DNA of 42,216 nt from an uncultured Mailhella sp. (GTDB taxonomy: Bacteria > Desulfobacterota > Desulfovibrionia > Desulfovibrionales > Desulfovibrionaceae): positions 1-42,216 of the forward strand of contig NZ_CALUWY010000022.1 of NCBI RefSeq assembly GCF_944324615.1, in the 5' to 3' direction. Both the position numbers and the translations under genes were made by a program. Position 1 is the first letter of the stretch. Each line of letters opens with the position of its first letter. The notes beneath the pieces were generated by a model that searched no databases, was not told where the DNA came from, and was given only the letters and a program-made list of their open reading frames with translations. Below are positions 32,226-39,632 of this stretch, piece after piece.

Positions 32226-33716
32226 TCAAATAAGTGATGAATAAAGTTCTTTATCGTAGTCTATATATATAGAACGGTTGAATATAGATAAAGATAGAGA
32301 ACAAAAAATATCTATTGTTGTAGATAAATTTTTATAAGATGTATAGATTGCGTCAAAATTACATAAGTGTGGCATGTGTTGATTCATCATTTCTTGAGAT
32401 GCTGTCTTCATAAAATCTGCTTCATATCTAATTATGGATTTACTCATTTCTGGATGTAACCATATTTCTTGAAAGTATGGTCTCTCTTCAATCATGTTTT
32501 GGTATATAGATTTGAATAATTCCATTGTTATAATGCTATTATAATTCTGTTTCAATATGTAGTTTCCGTTGTATGCTCTGAAAGCATCTAATAAAGATGA
32601 ATTATAATTTAGACATTGACTGAATAGTTTTATATGTTCTCTATCTATAACATTTTGTAAAGACTCGTATGAATAAAAATCTTGTTTATTATCAATATCT
32701 TCATGATACGTTAGAATATAGAATTGTAGAATACTTGATTTTACATCTATACTAACTGTGTAATCGCCATTTATCTTCATTATACTATCTTTATACATTT
32801 TTGGTAATGAATCAATGCCATTACCATAAACTCTTCCCCAACAAAAATTCCCATCATCGTGATATAATCTATACGGATTATATGGTTTAGATAATCTCTT
32901 ATTCAATAGTTCAATTTCTGTATATACATCATACTGAAACACATTAGATTCATCTTTATTTTCATACTCATATCTTTTTTTATTCAAATAATCTTCAAAA
33001 ATTTGATTTTGAACGTTATTAGCATTTTGTAAATCCAACGATACGTTCATTTCTGAATACATACTTCTCAACTTGTTTATATATTCTATGTCTTCTTTGA
33101 ATAATAAATCTATATTATATTCATTTGTACAATTTTTATAGTTACCGTCTATTTTCCGTTTTATTACTACTGGTGAATAATTATCTATTTCAACATCAAA
33201 AAGATTTAGTTTATCTCTGTATTCTGCGTATAATTCATAGAATTTCTGCCAATTGAATAGCCAAAAACCATTTTGAAATTTTGAATTATATCCCTTATTC
33301 ATACAAAAGTAGCCATTCCGTCTAACACAATACCTTTTTTGTTCCATCTCATCTAATATTTTTGCTAACGTCCGATGATATATCTTTATATCACCGTACA
33401 TATAATACTCGTTTTTGGTATGTGAATTAGAAAAATTTAATAATAATCCTGTATTTTTCATGTGTTTGTAAGAATACCAATTTTCAAATACCCATCTCCT
33501 TTTATCGGTATCTGAAAAAAGTTCTTTCTCACAACTTATAAATATCTTTATAAGTAACAAAGAAAGCGTATTAACTATAACTCGTTTCTTTCTATGTTCG
33601 TTTACGATATTTGAAAATTTATTGTAGATTATCTTTTCAATGGTTTCATTTCTCTTCTGTATGTTACATATCTTCCAATAAAAAATTCTGTTTCCATCAT
33701 TTTCATATGTTTTCAT
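32226..33716 (-). CDS. Putative element replication protein with polymerase-palm-like motifs
   Basis: A 496-aa protein of unassigned family, in AT-rich code. Residues 100-165 look like a winged helix (RTLAKILDEMEQKRYCVRRNGYF). The centre reads GRVYG (294-298), then SLPKMYKDSIMKINGDYTVSI with D324 in DVKSSI, and near the end NFDAIYTS (453-460). This order recalls mobile-element proteins with GGRFYG, ING-TVELDYSGLH and HDSF motifs, in which D and HD resemble motifs A and C of family A polymerases. Here SGLH is KSSI and HD is FD, so it would be a divergent member. That assignment is from memory and tentative. AAAGGAA precedes the ATG. It has its own promoter, terminator and flanking dyads. Confidence 0.5.
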   Translation of the reverse strand: MKTYENDGNRIFYWKICNIQKRNETIEKIIYNKFSNIVNEHRKKRVIVNTLSLLLIKIFISCEKELFSDTDKRRWVFENWYSYKHMKNTGLLLNFSNSHTKNEYYMYGDIKIYHRTLAKILDEMEQKRYCVRRNGYFCMNKGYNSKFQNGFWLFNWQKFYELYAEYRDKLNLFDVEIDNYSPVVIKRKIDGNYKNCTNEYNIDLLFKEDIEYINKLRSMYSEMNVSLDLQNANNVQNQIFEDYLNKKRYEYENKDESNVFQYDVYTEIELLNKRLSKPYNPYRLYHDDGNFCWGRVYGNGIDSLPKMYKDSIMKINGDYTVSIDVKSSILQFYILTYHEDIDNKQDFYSYESLQNVIDREHIKLFSQCLNYNSSLLDAFRAYNGNYILKQNYNSIITMELFKSIYQNMIEERPYFQEIWLHPEMSKSIIRYEADFMKTASQEMMNQHMPHLCNFDAIYTSYKNLSTTIDIFCSLSLSIFNRSIYIDYDKELYSSLI

Positions 33717-33732
33717 AGTGTTTTTCCTTTAG

Positions 33733-33818
33733 TTCCATATATAATTTTTTCTCAAATATAGTTTTTTTCCTTGACAAATTATACAATAATAATCCTCAAA
33801 AATCAATTATATATGGAA
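33733..33818. repeat. 14-bp inverted repeats bracketing the rep promoter
   Basis: TTCCATATATAATT (33733-33746) and its exact complement AATTATATATGGAA (33805-33818) lie 58 bases apart. One arm overlaps the rep -35 box, the other lies in the rep leader. Likely operators for a regulator of rep (the ribbon-helix-helix protein or Rep itself), or origin sequence. Confidence 0.65.
33778..33806 (-). promoter_or_regulatory. Promoter of the rep gene
   Basis: On the minus strand TTGATT (33801-33806), 17-base spacer, TATAAT (33778-33783). It gives a leader of roughly 55 bases. Confidence 0.7.
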
Positions 33819-33828
33819 TTTTTATAAA

Positions 33829-33864
33829 AAAGCCTATGTGGAAATAAAACTCCACATAGGCTTT
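33829..33864 (-). terminator. Terminator of the small-gene operon
   Basis: A perfect 14-bp stem (33829-33842 with 33851-33864) with an 8-base loop, then six T on the minus strand. It ends the tiny-gene transcript before the separate rep promoter. Confidence 0.85.
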
Positions 33865-33867
33865 ATT

Positions 33868-34056
33868 TTATTTTAGAATATCTTCTATCTTTCTTGTCAT
33901 TAGGTAGTCTAAATAGACTGATTCTTCATAAGTGTACGAATCATAAAATTCTTTTACTAATTTATTCTTTTCATCAAATAGCCTACATACTTTTTGATAG
34001 AACTCATTTAGTTCTATAACATCTAAATCATATTCAACCGCTTCATTCTGTTCCAT
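33868..34056 (-). CDS. Small acidic protein, unknown
   Basis: 62 aa, rich in Asp and Glu, probably helical (DVIELNEFYQKVCRLFDEKN). Not recognised. AAAGGAA lies nine bases before the ATG. It is the last of five closely spaced genes and ends four bases before their terminator. Confidence 0.6.
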   Translation of the reverse strand: MEQNEAVEYDLDVIELNEFYQKVCRLFDEKNKLVKEFYDSYTYEESVYLDYLMTRKIEDILK

Positions 34057-34068
34057 TTATATATTCCT

Positions 34069-34260
34069 TTAATTTACTATAGTTGTAAATTTACTCAAAC
34101 CCGAATAATCATCGGTTTTATGGTTATAACGTATTGTTGAATATATCTTTTTGTCAAAAATCTTTTGATGTAATAAATCAATTCCGTTGATTAGTTTTTT
34201 TACTTCATCCGTCATAATCGTGTAATCCACCACAATTTCACAAGCCTTCTCTTCTTTCAT
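34069..34260 (-). CDS. Small protein, unknown
   Basis: 63 aa, no recognised domain; the first half is helical in character (TDEVKKLINGIDLLHQKIF). AAAGGAA precedes the ATG, and this site overlaps the end of the preceding 48-aa gene, so translation is probably coupled. Confidence 0.6.
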   Translation of the reverse strand: MKEEKACEIVVDYTIMTDEVKKLINGIDLLHQKIFDKKIYSTIRYNHKTDDYSGLSKFTTIVN

Positions 34261-34265
34261 CGTTT

Positions 34266-34412
34266 TTATTCCTTTACAATCTTCAAAGTGTCTTTATCAT
34301 TACCATTCAAAATAGAAAGATTACTCTTTTTTACTAACTTTACTATCTCATTCAATAGTCGCATAGTTTCATTTTTATTATTTTTTTTAGTAATTTCAAT
34401 CAAATATTCCAT
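34266..34412 (-). CDS. Tiny protein (48 aa), unknown
   Basis: A 48-aa Lys/Asn-rich reading frame beginning MEYLIEITKKNN and ending in DTLKIVKE. AGAGGAAA precedes the ATG, three bases separate it from the previous gene, and its stop falls in the ribosome-binding region of the next. That packing is the main support for a real gene. No function can be suggested. Confidence 0.5.
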   Translation of the reverse strand: MEYLIEITKKNNKNETMRLLNEIVKLVKKSNLSILNGNDKDTLKIVKE

Positions 34413-34415
34413 CTT

Positions 34416-34604
34416 TTATTTCCTCTTCATCAACTCTGACATAATATCTTCTAAAAATTTTTTCACGGTATTTGATTTGATGTGTATCATTTCTTCCCTG
34501 ATACATTCTATCACTTTCCGAATAGCCGCCGACTCGGTCTTCTGTATACCCACCCCGCCAATATCTTTTGCTTTTAGATTAATAAAATCGGAAAAACTAA
34601 TCAT
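34416..34604 (-). CDS. Small helical protein, unknown
   Basis: 62 aa; the second half (SAAIRKVIECIREEMIHIKS) looks like one long helix. Not recognised. A weak AGGG lies seven bases before the ATG, close to the stop of the ribbon-helix-helix gene. It overlaps the ribosome-binding site of the next gene. Confidence 0.55.
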   Translation of the reverse strand: MISFSDFINLKAKDIGGVGIQKTESAAIRKVIECIREEMIHIKSNTVKKFLEDIMSELMKRK

Positions 34605-34616
34605 ATTTTTGCCCTA

Positions 34617-34832
34617 CTATCTCAAGTAATTATTTTTATACAAACTGTCTTTTCTTTTCTGTATATGTAGAAAAGACAAAATTATGTATCTAATGAATTC
34701 ACTTAGACACCTATGCTCAATTTGTAATTGTTCATCACGATTTACAAATACCTGAATCAATTTTTGATAATCTTGCTCTGTTAGTCTCAAAGTAATCTGT
34801 TTCTTCAACGCATCTGAATATAAACTGTACAT
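34617..34832 (-). CDS. Ribbon-helix-helix-like DNA-binding protein
   Basis: 71 aa. QITLRLTEQDYQKLIQVF followed by CLSEFIRYIILSFL fits the ribbon-helix-helix pattern (a beta strand, then two helices with the SEFIR start of the second), as in MobC-like and CopG-like proteins. It is the first gene of the tiny-gene operon and could repress it, or bind the rep dyads. GAAGGTG precedes the ATG. Confidence 0.65.
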   Translation of the reverse strand: MYSLYSDALKKQITLRLTEQDYQKLIQVFVNRDEQLQIEHRCLSEFIRYIILSFLHIQKRKDSLYKNNYLR

Positions 34833-35024
34833 ATTTCACCTTCTAATATATTATATTTATCCTTTTTAGATTACAAAGGACTTCAACGTATTTCATTGTA
34901 ATTCAAATATATATTGTTATATTGGCCTATTGAATTACCCTGTAAAACAAAAATAGAAAAAGTATAACCTTTTATTATAACACATTTTTATGTTGTCTGT
35001 CAATCTTGCTGATTAGATTAAAAG
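34833..35024. promoter_or_regulatory. Promoter and leader of the tiny-gene operon
   Basis: On the minus strand TTGACA (34998-35003), 18-base spacer and TATAAT (34974-34979) form a near-consensus promoter. The leader of about 135 bases contains two dyads: GTAATTCAA/TTGAATTAC (34898-34906 and 34930-34938) and ATTACAA/TTGTAAT (34870-34876 and 34896-34902), possible repressor sites. Confidence 0.7.
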
Positions 35025-35051
35025 AAAAGCGAATCGTGATGATTCGCTTTT
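35025..35051 (-). terminator. Terminator of the integrase gene
   Basis: A perfect 11-bp stem AAAAGCGAATC/GATTCGCTTTT (35025-35035 with 35041-35051), eight bases past the integrase stop. Confidence 0.8.
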
Positions 35052-35059
35052 CTATCTGT

Positions 35060-36331
35060 CTATTTTTGGGGTTTAAGTCGGTTCAATTCGTCTATTTTAC
35101 ATATCGCTTCATACAACACCTTCAAAGGGTAGGGTGACCCGTATTCATCCCGACCGTAATTAAACGACACGGATTTGATGGAATGGCCTTGTATAACATC
35201 TAAAATAGAAATTTCTATGCCATTAGAGCGGCCCCATGCCTTCAAGGTGTGCCGGTAACTATGATAGCAAAGCCGCCTGTCGTCTAACCCAATTTTGGAT
35301 AGCCATCGGGCGAACCATTTTGAAAATTGGGATGAAATGGAACCGCGTATCTGCCGGTTCGTGTTCAATATCGGAAACACAAATTTGCGGCCGTTGCGGC
35401 GTCCTATGGCGACGAATTGGGCAAAGCCCCAAACCTTCATCAGGTTTGGATGTAATGGCACTCTCCGGCGCGCTGACGCCGTTTTGACGGTATGCCCATC
35501 CTCATGTGGTCGGATAAAAATGAACGGTATCCCGTCTTCCTCGCCCACGTCGGCGATGTGTGATCTCGCCAACTCCTCCAAACGGCTACCTGTGTATAGC
35601 CCTAATAATATGATAAATCTATATTCAATGAACTTTTCGTTTTGTGATTTTGTAAATAGGTCGGACATAAGCATCTGTTCAATCTGGTTCATGCCGAACG
35701 GTAGCCGTTTTGGTTCGGGCTGTTCATGTGAAATGACTCTTACGTTTTCTGCTGGGTTCAAATGAATATAGTCGTTCAATACCGCGTATGAAAAAACTGT
35801 TTTTACTAAAGCAAGATACGAATCGTTGATAGATTTTATACTGATCTTACGCGAACTCTTATATTTTTCTATAACATCCTCAACCGATAGACTCTTATCA
35901 TGTTCAGATATATAAACAGGAAAATTTAATAAAACATTTTTAAATTCTACAATATCAGATTTTCTATATAAAGAGATATCTTTATCTCCTATTACCCAAA
36001 TAAAGCGGTTTATCGCTGTAGAAAAAGAACTTATAGATTTTGGCGCAGGTTTTCTTTCATTAATATACTTACTATAAACTTCACTAAACAACATATTTTT
36101 GCTTGTGTTTATATTTGTAAATTTATTTTCTGTAATAGTATTTTTATATTCACCAGTTGAAAATTCATACAAGTATTTTTGTATATACTCTAAAGATTTA
36201 AGTTTTGCCTCTACTTTATTGGTTGTTTGTAAAGATATAGTAATTTCACGTTTAGCATAAACAGCGGTCAATCTTGATGGAACAGATATTCTAAAATAAT
36301 AGATCCCACCATTTCTTCTTTGGAGATACAT
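35060..36331 (-). CDS. Tyrosine-recombinase integrase of the element
   Basis: A 423-aa site-specific recombinase that would insert the element at tRNA-Leu. The N-terminus (MYLQRRNGGIYYFRISVPSR) is the usual arm-binding start of such integrases, followed by a core-binding SAM-like domain. The catalytic residues are complete: Arg in LLGLYTGSRLEELAR, Lys in HTVKTASARRRVPL, HxxR in CYHSYRHT, His in IQGHSIKS and Tyr in FNYGRDEYG. I take ATG 36331, which has AGGG seven bases upstream; a TTG at 36397 would add 22 hydrophobic residues and would overlap the arm repeats. The 5' end faces the right repeat, the usual layout for tRNA-integrated elements. Confidence 0.93.
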   Translation of the reverse strand: MYLQRRNGGIYYFRISVPSRLTAVYAKREITISLQTTNKVEAKLKSLEYIQKYLYEFSTGEYKNTITENKFTNINTSKNMLFSEVYSKYINERKPAPKSISSFSTAINRFIWVIGDKDISLYRKSDIVEFKNVLLNFPVYISEHDKSLSVEDVIEKYKSSRKISIKSINDSYLALVKTVFSYAVLNDYIHLNPAENVRVISHEQPEPKRLPFGMNQIEQMLMSDLFTKSQNEKFIEYRFIILLGLYTGSRLEELARSHIADVGEEDGIPFIFIRPHEDGHTVKTASARRRVPLHPNLMKVWGFAQFVAIGRRNGRKFVFPILNTNRQIRGSISSQFSKWFARWLSKIGLDDRRLCYHSYRHTLKAWGRSNGIEISILDVIQGHSIKSVSFNYGRDEYGSPYPLKVLYEAICKIDELNRLKPQK

Positions 36332-36382
36332 ATTCAGCCCTATACGTTTAAAAAAAGTCCAAAAAATGAACAAAAATCTGTT

Positions 36383-36408
36383 TTCAAATAAATTCAAAGG
36401 AATTCAAG
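36383..36408 (+). repeat. Three tandem TTCAAA arm-type repeats, right end
   Basis: TTCAAA (36383), TTCAAA (36393) and TTCAAG (36403), exact 10-bp period, in the same orientation as the left set. They lie in the integrase leader, about 100 bases inside the right repeat, so integrase binding here could also repress its own gene. Confidence 0.6.
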
Positions 36409-36458
36409 AAACAGTACAGACGTACGATACAGGGCGAATGTTCTAAAAAATCGTTTGT

Positions 36459-36492
36459 TAAAAAAAGAAAGGCCTTGTAAAAACAAGGCCTT
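36459..36492 (-). terminator. Terminator behind the right tRNA copy
   Basis: A 10-bp stem AAGGCCTTGT/ACAAGGCCTT (36469-36478 with 36483-36492), followed on the minus strand by CTTTTTTT-type sequence. It supplies the right tRNA with a 3' terminator inside the element. Confidence 0.75.
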
Positions 36493-36505
36493 ACTTCAAA
36501 AAATC

Positions 36506-36599
36506 GCTGACTGGTGCCCAGGGGGAGACTCGAACTCCCACGCCATTCGGCGCTACCACCTCAAGATAGTGTGTCTACCAATTCCACCACCTGGGCACG
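36506..36599. repeat. Right copy of the 94-bp direct repeat (attachment site)
   Basis: Identical to 30958-31051. Right of it the DNA returns to host-like composition. Confidence 0.95.
36512..36596 (-). tRNA. tRNA-Leu(GAG), right copy
   Basis: The same 85-nt sequence as the left copy, with anticodon GAG and encoded CCA. This copy keeps host DNA at its 5' side, with a credible promoter, so it is probably the expressed gene after insertion. Its 3' side is element DNA with a replacement terminator. Confidence 0.97.
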
Positions 36600-36607
36600 A
36601 GGTGCAA

Positions 36608-36634
36608 CTTATAGAAATTCACTCCCCTTGGCAA
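36608..36634 (-). promoter_or_regulatory. Promoter of the right tRNA-Leu
   Basis: On the minus strand TTGCCA (36629-36634), 15-base spacer and TATAAG (36608-36613), 11 bases before the tRNA. An A-rich stretch ending in ATGC precedes the -35; the same A-rich block with TTGCCA recurs upstream of rplU. Confidence 0.55.
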
Positions 36635-36861
36635 GCATTTTTTTCCGCTTCCGGCAGAAAAAAATACGTTCCTCCCTTTTTTCTCTGTCGCAGGGTTCCC
36701 TCACGGGGGAAAAACCTCCCAAAGAAGCGGCGCTTCTTCCCCGGACAGGCGGAAGAAACCATTCCAGGTGCGGCATAAAAAGGTTCCGCCCCGGCGCATG
36801 TCTTTTCCTCACCGGAAGGCGTTCCGTCTGTCTGCCGGGGAGTGCGCAAGCGTTTCCGCAC
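36635..36861. other. Intergenic, no gene seen
   Basis: Between the tRNA promoter and the proB terminator. Open frames here lack start signals and protein character. Confidence 0.4.
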
Positions 36862-36890
36862 AAAAAAAGCCGGAACCCGAAGGCTCCGGC
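36862..36890 (-). terminator. Terminator of proB
   Basis: GCCGGA (36869-36874) pairs with TCCGGC (36885-36890) with further pairing inside; seven T follow on the minus strand. It is ten bases past the proB stop. Confidence 0.8.
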
Positions 36891-36900
36891 CCCTTTGTTT

Positions 36901-38043
36901 CTATACCGCCGCATTGAGCAGCAGGTTGTCGCGGTGTATCACTTCCGGGTAATGGGCATTGCCCAGAATGGCCGCCACTTCCAGCCTGCGGAGTCCCTTG
37001 ATGCGCTCAAGGTCTTCCGAGGAATAGTTGGTGAGTCCCACGCCTATGTGATGCTCCCCGCACTGCACCCGCACCAGCGCTCCGGGTTCAAAGCTGCCCT
37101 CCACGGCGCGTATGCCGCCGGGAAGCAGACTTCCGCCCTTTTGTTCCAGCGCACGGGCCGCGCCCTCATCCACAAGAATACTGCCCTGCGGTTCCGACTG
37201 ATAGGCCATCCAGTACTTGCGGCGCGACACGGCCTGTTCCGCCGGGCGCACCCAGGTGCCTATGTTTTCCCCTGCAAACACGGCGTCGAGCACGTCGGGC
37301 CTGCGGCCGGGCAGAATGAGCGTGGGCACGCCGAGCTGTGCCGCGCGCCGCGCCGCCATAAGCTTGGAACGCATGCCGCCCGTGCCCACACTGGTTTTCG
37401 CACCGCAGAGGGCCTCGATATCCAGCTCGGCAATGTCGTCGATGCACTCAAGGTAGGGAATGCTCTCCCCGGGAGCGGCGGTTTCGGGGTTGGCGGCAAG
37501 CACGCCGGCGGCGCTCGTGAGATTGATATACAGATCCCCTTCCACCAGATTGAGGAGAAGGCTGGCGAGCTGGTCGTTGTCGCCGAATTTCAGCTCCTGC
37601 ACGGCCACGGTGTCGTTTTCGTTGACGATGGGCACCACGCCCCAGTCCAGCAGGTTCATGAAGGTGTTGCGCGCGTTGAGAAAACGCGTACGGCTGCGCA
37701 GATCGTCCCTGGTGAGCAGAACCTGCGCGCACAGAAGGCCCTGCGCGGCAAAGGCGTGCTCATACTCGCGCATGAGGCAGCCCTGCCCTATGGCGGCAAG
37801 AGCCTGCTTGCCGGATACGCCTTCCACCGTCTGCCCGCGGCCGGGCAGAGCCGTGCGCCCTGCGGCCACGGCGCCGGAACTCACAAGGCAGATGCGCCTT
37901 CCCTGGCGGGCCAGGCGGGCAAGCTGCTCCACAAGGTTATACAGCACGGAAAGGTGCAGGCCGTCGGCGGTGGTGAGCACCGCACTGCCTACCTTCACCA
38001 CAAGAGTGTGGGCCGAAGCGAGTGTTTTTTCCCGGGTATCCAT
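36901..38043 (-). CDS. proB: Glutamate 5-kinase ProB
   Basis: A 380-aa enzyme for the first step of proline synthesis (ATP-dependent phosphorylation of glutamate). The amino-acid-kinase domain (about 15-260) has LVVKVGSAVLT, LVSSGAVAAGR, PIVNENDTVAV and GTGGMRSKLMAAR; a PUA domain occupies about 280-370 (GSILVDEGAARAL then ALVRVQCGEHHIGVGLTNY). The ATG at 38043 overlaps the obg stop (TAATG), so it is coupled to obg; an in-frame ATG at 38058 is possible but would lie inside obg. Confidence 0.95.
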   Translation of the reverse strand: MDTREKTLASAHTLVVKVGSAVLTTADGLHLSVLYNLVEQLARLARQGRRICLVSSGAVAAGRTALPGRGQTVEGVSGKQALAAIGQGCLMREYEHAFAAQGLLCAQVLLTRDDLRSRTRFLNARNTFMNLLDWGVVPIVNENDTVAVQELKFGDNDQLASLLLNLVEGDLYINLTSAAGVLAANPETAAPGESIPYLECIDDIAELDIEALCGAKTSVGTGGMRSKLMAARRAAQLGVPTLILPGRRPDVLDAVFAGENIGTWVRPAEQAVSRRKYWMAYQSEPQGSILVDEGAARALEQKGGSLLPGGIRAVEGSFEPGALVRVQCGEHHIGVGLTNYSSEDLERIKGLRRLEVAAILGNAHYPEVIHRDNLLLNAAV

Positions 38044-39146
38044 TATTCGCGCGTCCATATCACTTCAATGTCGGGGAACTCCTCATCCACCACCACTTCT
38101 TCCTGATAGTGCACCAGAGGATCGTTGAAATCCAGCTCGTCGCGCAGTTTCCACATGCGTTCCACCAGCTCGTCGATGCCGGTTTCCTCTTTGGCGGAAA
38201 TGAAGAGAATATCTCTGCCGTCCGCTTTGGCGCGGGCCTTGAGCGCGGCAAGCTCCTCAGGGGTGCGCAGGTCCGTCTTGTTCACCACCTCTATCTGACG
38301 ACGCATGGCAAGTTCCGGGTCGAACTGGGCAAGCTCGTCGTTGATGAGATCGAAGCCTTCCCACGGATTCTCCGCCTCAAGGTCCACATCCTCCACGCTG
38401 AGAATGTGCACGAGAAAACGCGTGCGTTCCACATGGCGCAGGAAGCGATCCCCCAGCCCCTGCCCTTCGTGCGCGCCCTCGATGAGCCCGGGAATGTCGG
38501 CAATGATCATGCGGCGGTCGGGATCGCAGTCGTCGATGAGCACCCCGAGATTGGGCGTAAGGGTGGTGAAGGGATAATCCGCGATTTTGGGCCGCGCGGC
38601 CGACACGCGGGAAAGGAAGGTGGACTTGCCCGCGTTGGGCAGGCCCAGAAGTCCGGCGTCGGCCAGAATCTTCAGCTCAAGGCGGAAGGTCTTCTCCTCA
38701 CCCGGCTCGCCCTTCTGCGCAAAACGCGGAGCGCGCATGGTGGAAGACTTGAAATGTTCGTTGCCCTTGCCGCCCCGGCCTCCGGCCGCAAGCAGCACGG
38801 GCTTTTCCGTGTCGGATATGTCGGCGAAAAGCACTTCCCCTTCGCCCGTGCGTTCGTAAAGCTGCGTACCCGCAGGCAGTTCGATGACAAGGTCCTCGCC
38901 CTTGTGCCCGTCGCACTGACTGCCCATGCCGCCCTGACCGTTGGGGGCCTCGTAGATGCGCTTCAGGCGGAAATCGTACAGGCTGTACAGCCTGTTGGAG
39001 GCTATGGCGTACACATTGCCGCCGTCGCCGCCGTTGCCGCCGTCGGGGCCGCCCTTGGCCACGAACTTTTCCCGGCGGAAGGAAACGCATCCGTTGCCGC
39101 CCTTGCCGGCCTTCACCTGTATGGTGGCCTCATCCACAAATTTCAT
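38043..39146 (-). CDS. obg: GTPase Obg/CgtA
   Basis: A 367-aa ribosome-associated GTPase involved in large-subunit assembly and stress control. The glycine-rich Obg fold (1-158) has KGGNGCVSFRREKFVAKGGP and GGNGGDGGNV. G1 is GLPNAGKST, G3 is DIPGLIEGA, G4 is NKTD and G5 ISAKEE. The C-terminal part is short, with no extended acidic tail. GAGGA precedes the ATG. It sits in the conserved rplU-rpmA-obg-proB order and is separated from rpmA by a terminator. Confidence 0.97.
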   Translation of the reverse strand: MKFVDEATIQVKAGKGGNGCVSFRREKFVAKGGPDGGNGGDGGNVYAIASNRLYSLYDFRLKRIYEAPNGQGGMGSQCDGHKGEDLVIELPAGTQLYERTGEGEVLFADISDTEKPVLLAAGGRGGKGNEHFKSSTMRAPRFAQKGEPGEEKTFRLELKILADAGLLGLPNAGKSTFLSRVSAARPKIADYPFTTLTPNLGVLIDDCDPDRRMIIADIPGLIEGAHEGQGLGDRFLRHVERTRFLVHILSVEDVDLEAENPWEGFDLINDELAQFDPELAMRRQIEVVNKTDLRTPEELAALKARAKADGRDILFISAKEETGIDELVERMWKLRDELDFNDPLVHYQEEVVVDEEFPDIEVIWTRE

Positions 39147-39257
39147 ATCGATGTCCTCACGATTGGAGCGTCGCCGTCACTTTCGGCGGAAAACATCCGT
39201 GTCCCGGCGCAGGATGCGAAGCTGAAGCCTGCATCTGCCGCACAGCATCCTTTTCCG

Positions 39258-39300
39258 TAAAAAACACAAAGGGCGGGAAGAGCCATGGCCCTTCTCGCCC
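39258..39300 (-). terminator. Terminator of rplU-rpmA
   Basis: A 10-bp stem GGGCGGGAAG/CTTCTCGCCC (39271-39280 with 39291-39300, one G-T pair), and a T-rich run on the minus strand from 39270 to 39258. obg therefore probably has its own promoter between 39147 and 39257. Confidence 0.8.
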
Positions 39301-39323
39301 CATACGTCATACCAGAAGCACGC

Positions 39324-39599
39324 TTACGCCGCAGCTTCGGCGGGAACGATGCTCACGCGCTTGTGCACGCGACGCTTGCGGTAGAACTTTTCAAACTTCA
39401 CCACGCCGTCGCACTTGGCGAAAAGGGTGTAGTCGCGGCCCATGCCGACGTTGGTGCCGGGATAAACCACGGTGCCGAGCTGACGGACGATGATGTTGCC
39501 GGCAAGAACATGCTGGCCGCCGAAGCGCTTCACGCCTCTGCGCTGACCTTCACTGTCACGACCGTTGCGGGAGCTGCCGCCTGCTTTTTTATGTGCCAT
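39324..39599 (-). CDS. rpmA: Ribosomal protein bL27
   Basis: A 91-aa ribosomal protein. [19 protein letters not shown] is the classic bL27 N-terminus, reaching towards the peptidyl-transferase centre; the middle [28 protein letters not shown] also fits. There is no N-terminal extension of the Firmicutes type. AAGGAG precedes the ATG. Follows rplU by 33 bases. Confidence 0.98.
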   Translation of the reverse strand: MAHKKAGGSSRNGRDSEGQRRGVKRFGGQHVLAGNIIVRQLGTVVYPGTNVGMGRDYTLFAKCDGVVKFEKFYRKRRVHKRVSIVPAEAAA

Positions 39600-39632
39600 G
39601 ATGAAACTCCTTGGAGAAAAACGGTACGCCCG

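Larger units (their letters stand above)
31052..36505. mobile_element. Small integrative element inserted at tRNA-Leu(GAG)
   Basis: 5,454 bp between two perfect 94-bp repeats (5,548 bp with one repeat), far more AT-rich than the flanks. Contents in order: left-end repeats, serine resolvase (plus), paired hairpins, a 496-aa replication-like gene, five tiny genes and a tyrosine integrase (all minus) that starts about 175 bases from the right repeat. Arm-type repeats occur at both ends. There are no recognisable conjugation, capsid or cargo genes. The resolvase gene is less AT-rich than the rest, suggesting mosaic origin. It could be an integrated plasmid or a satellite. Boundaries are firm; mobility is inferred. 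Confidence 0.88.

Noticed and set aside
36332..36397. A longer integrase starting at TTG 36397
   Set aside because: The extra 22 residues are hydrophobic, there is no ribosome-binding site, and the region contains the arm-type repeats. ATG 36331 gives the usual integrase N-terminus.
36514..38106. A 530-codon plus-strand frame across the tRNA and proB
   Set aside because: It reads through the tRNA gene in antisense and shadows proB.
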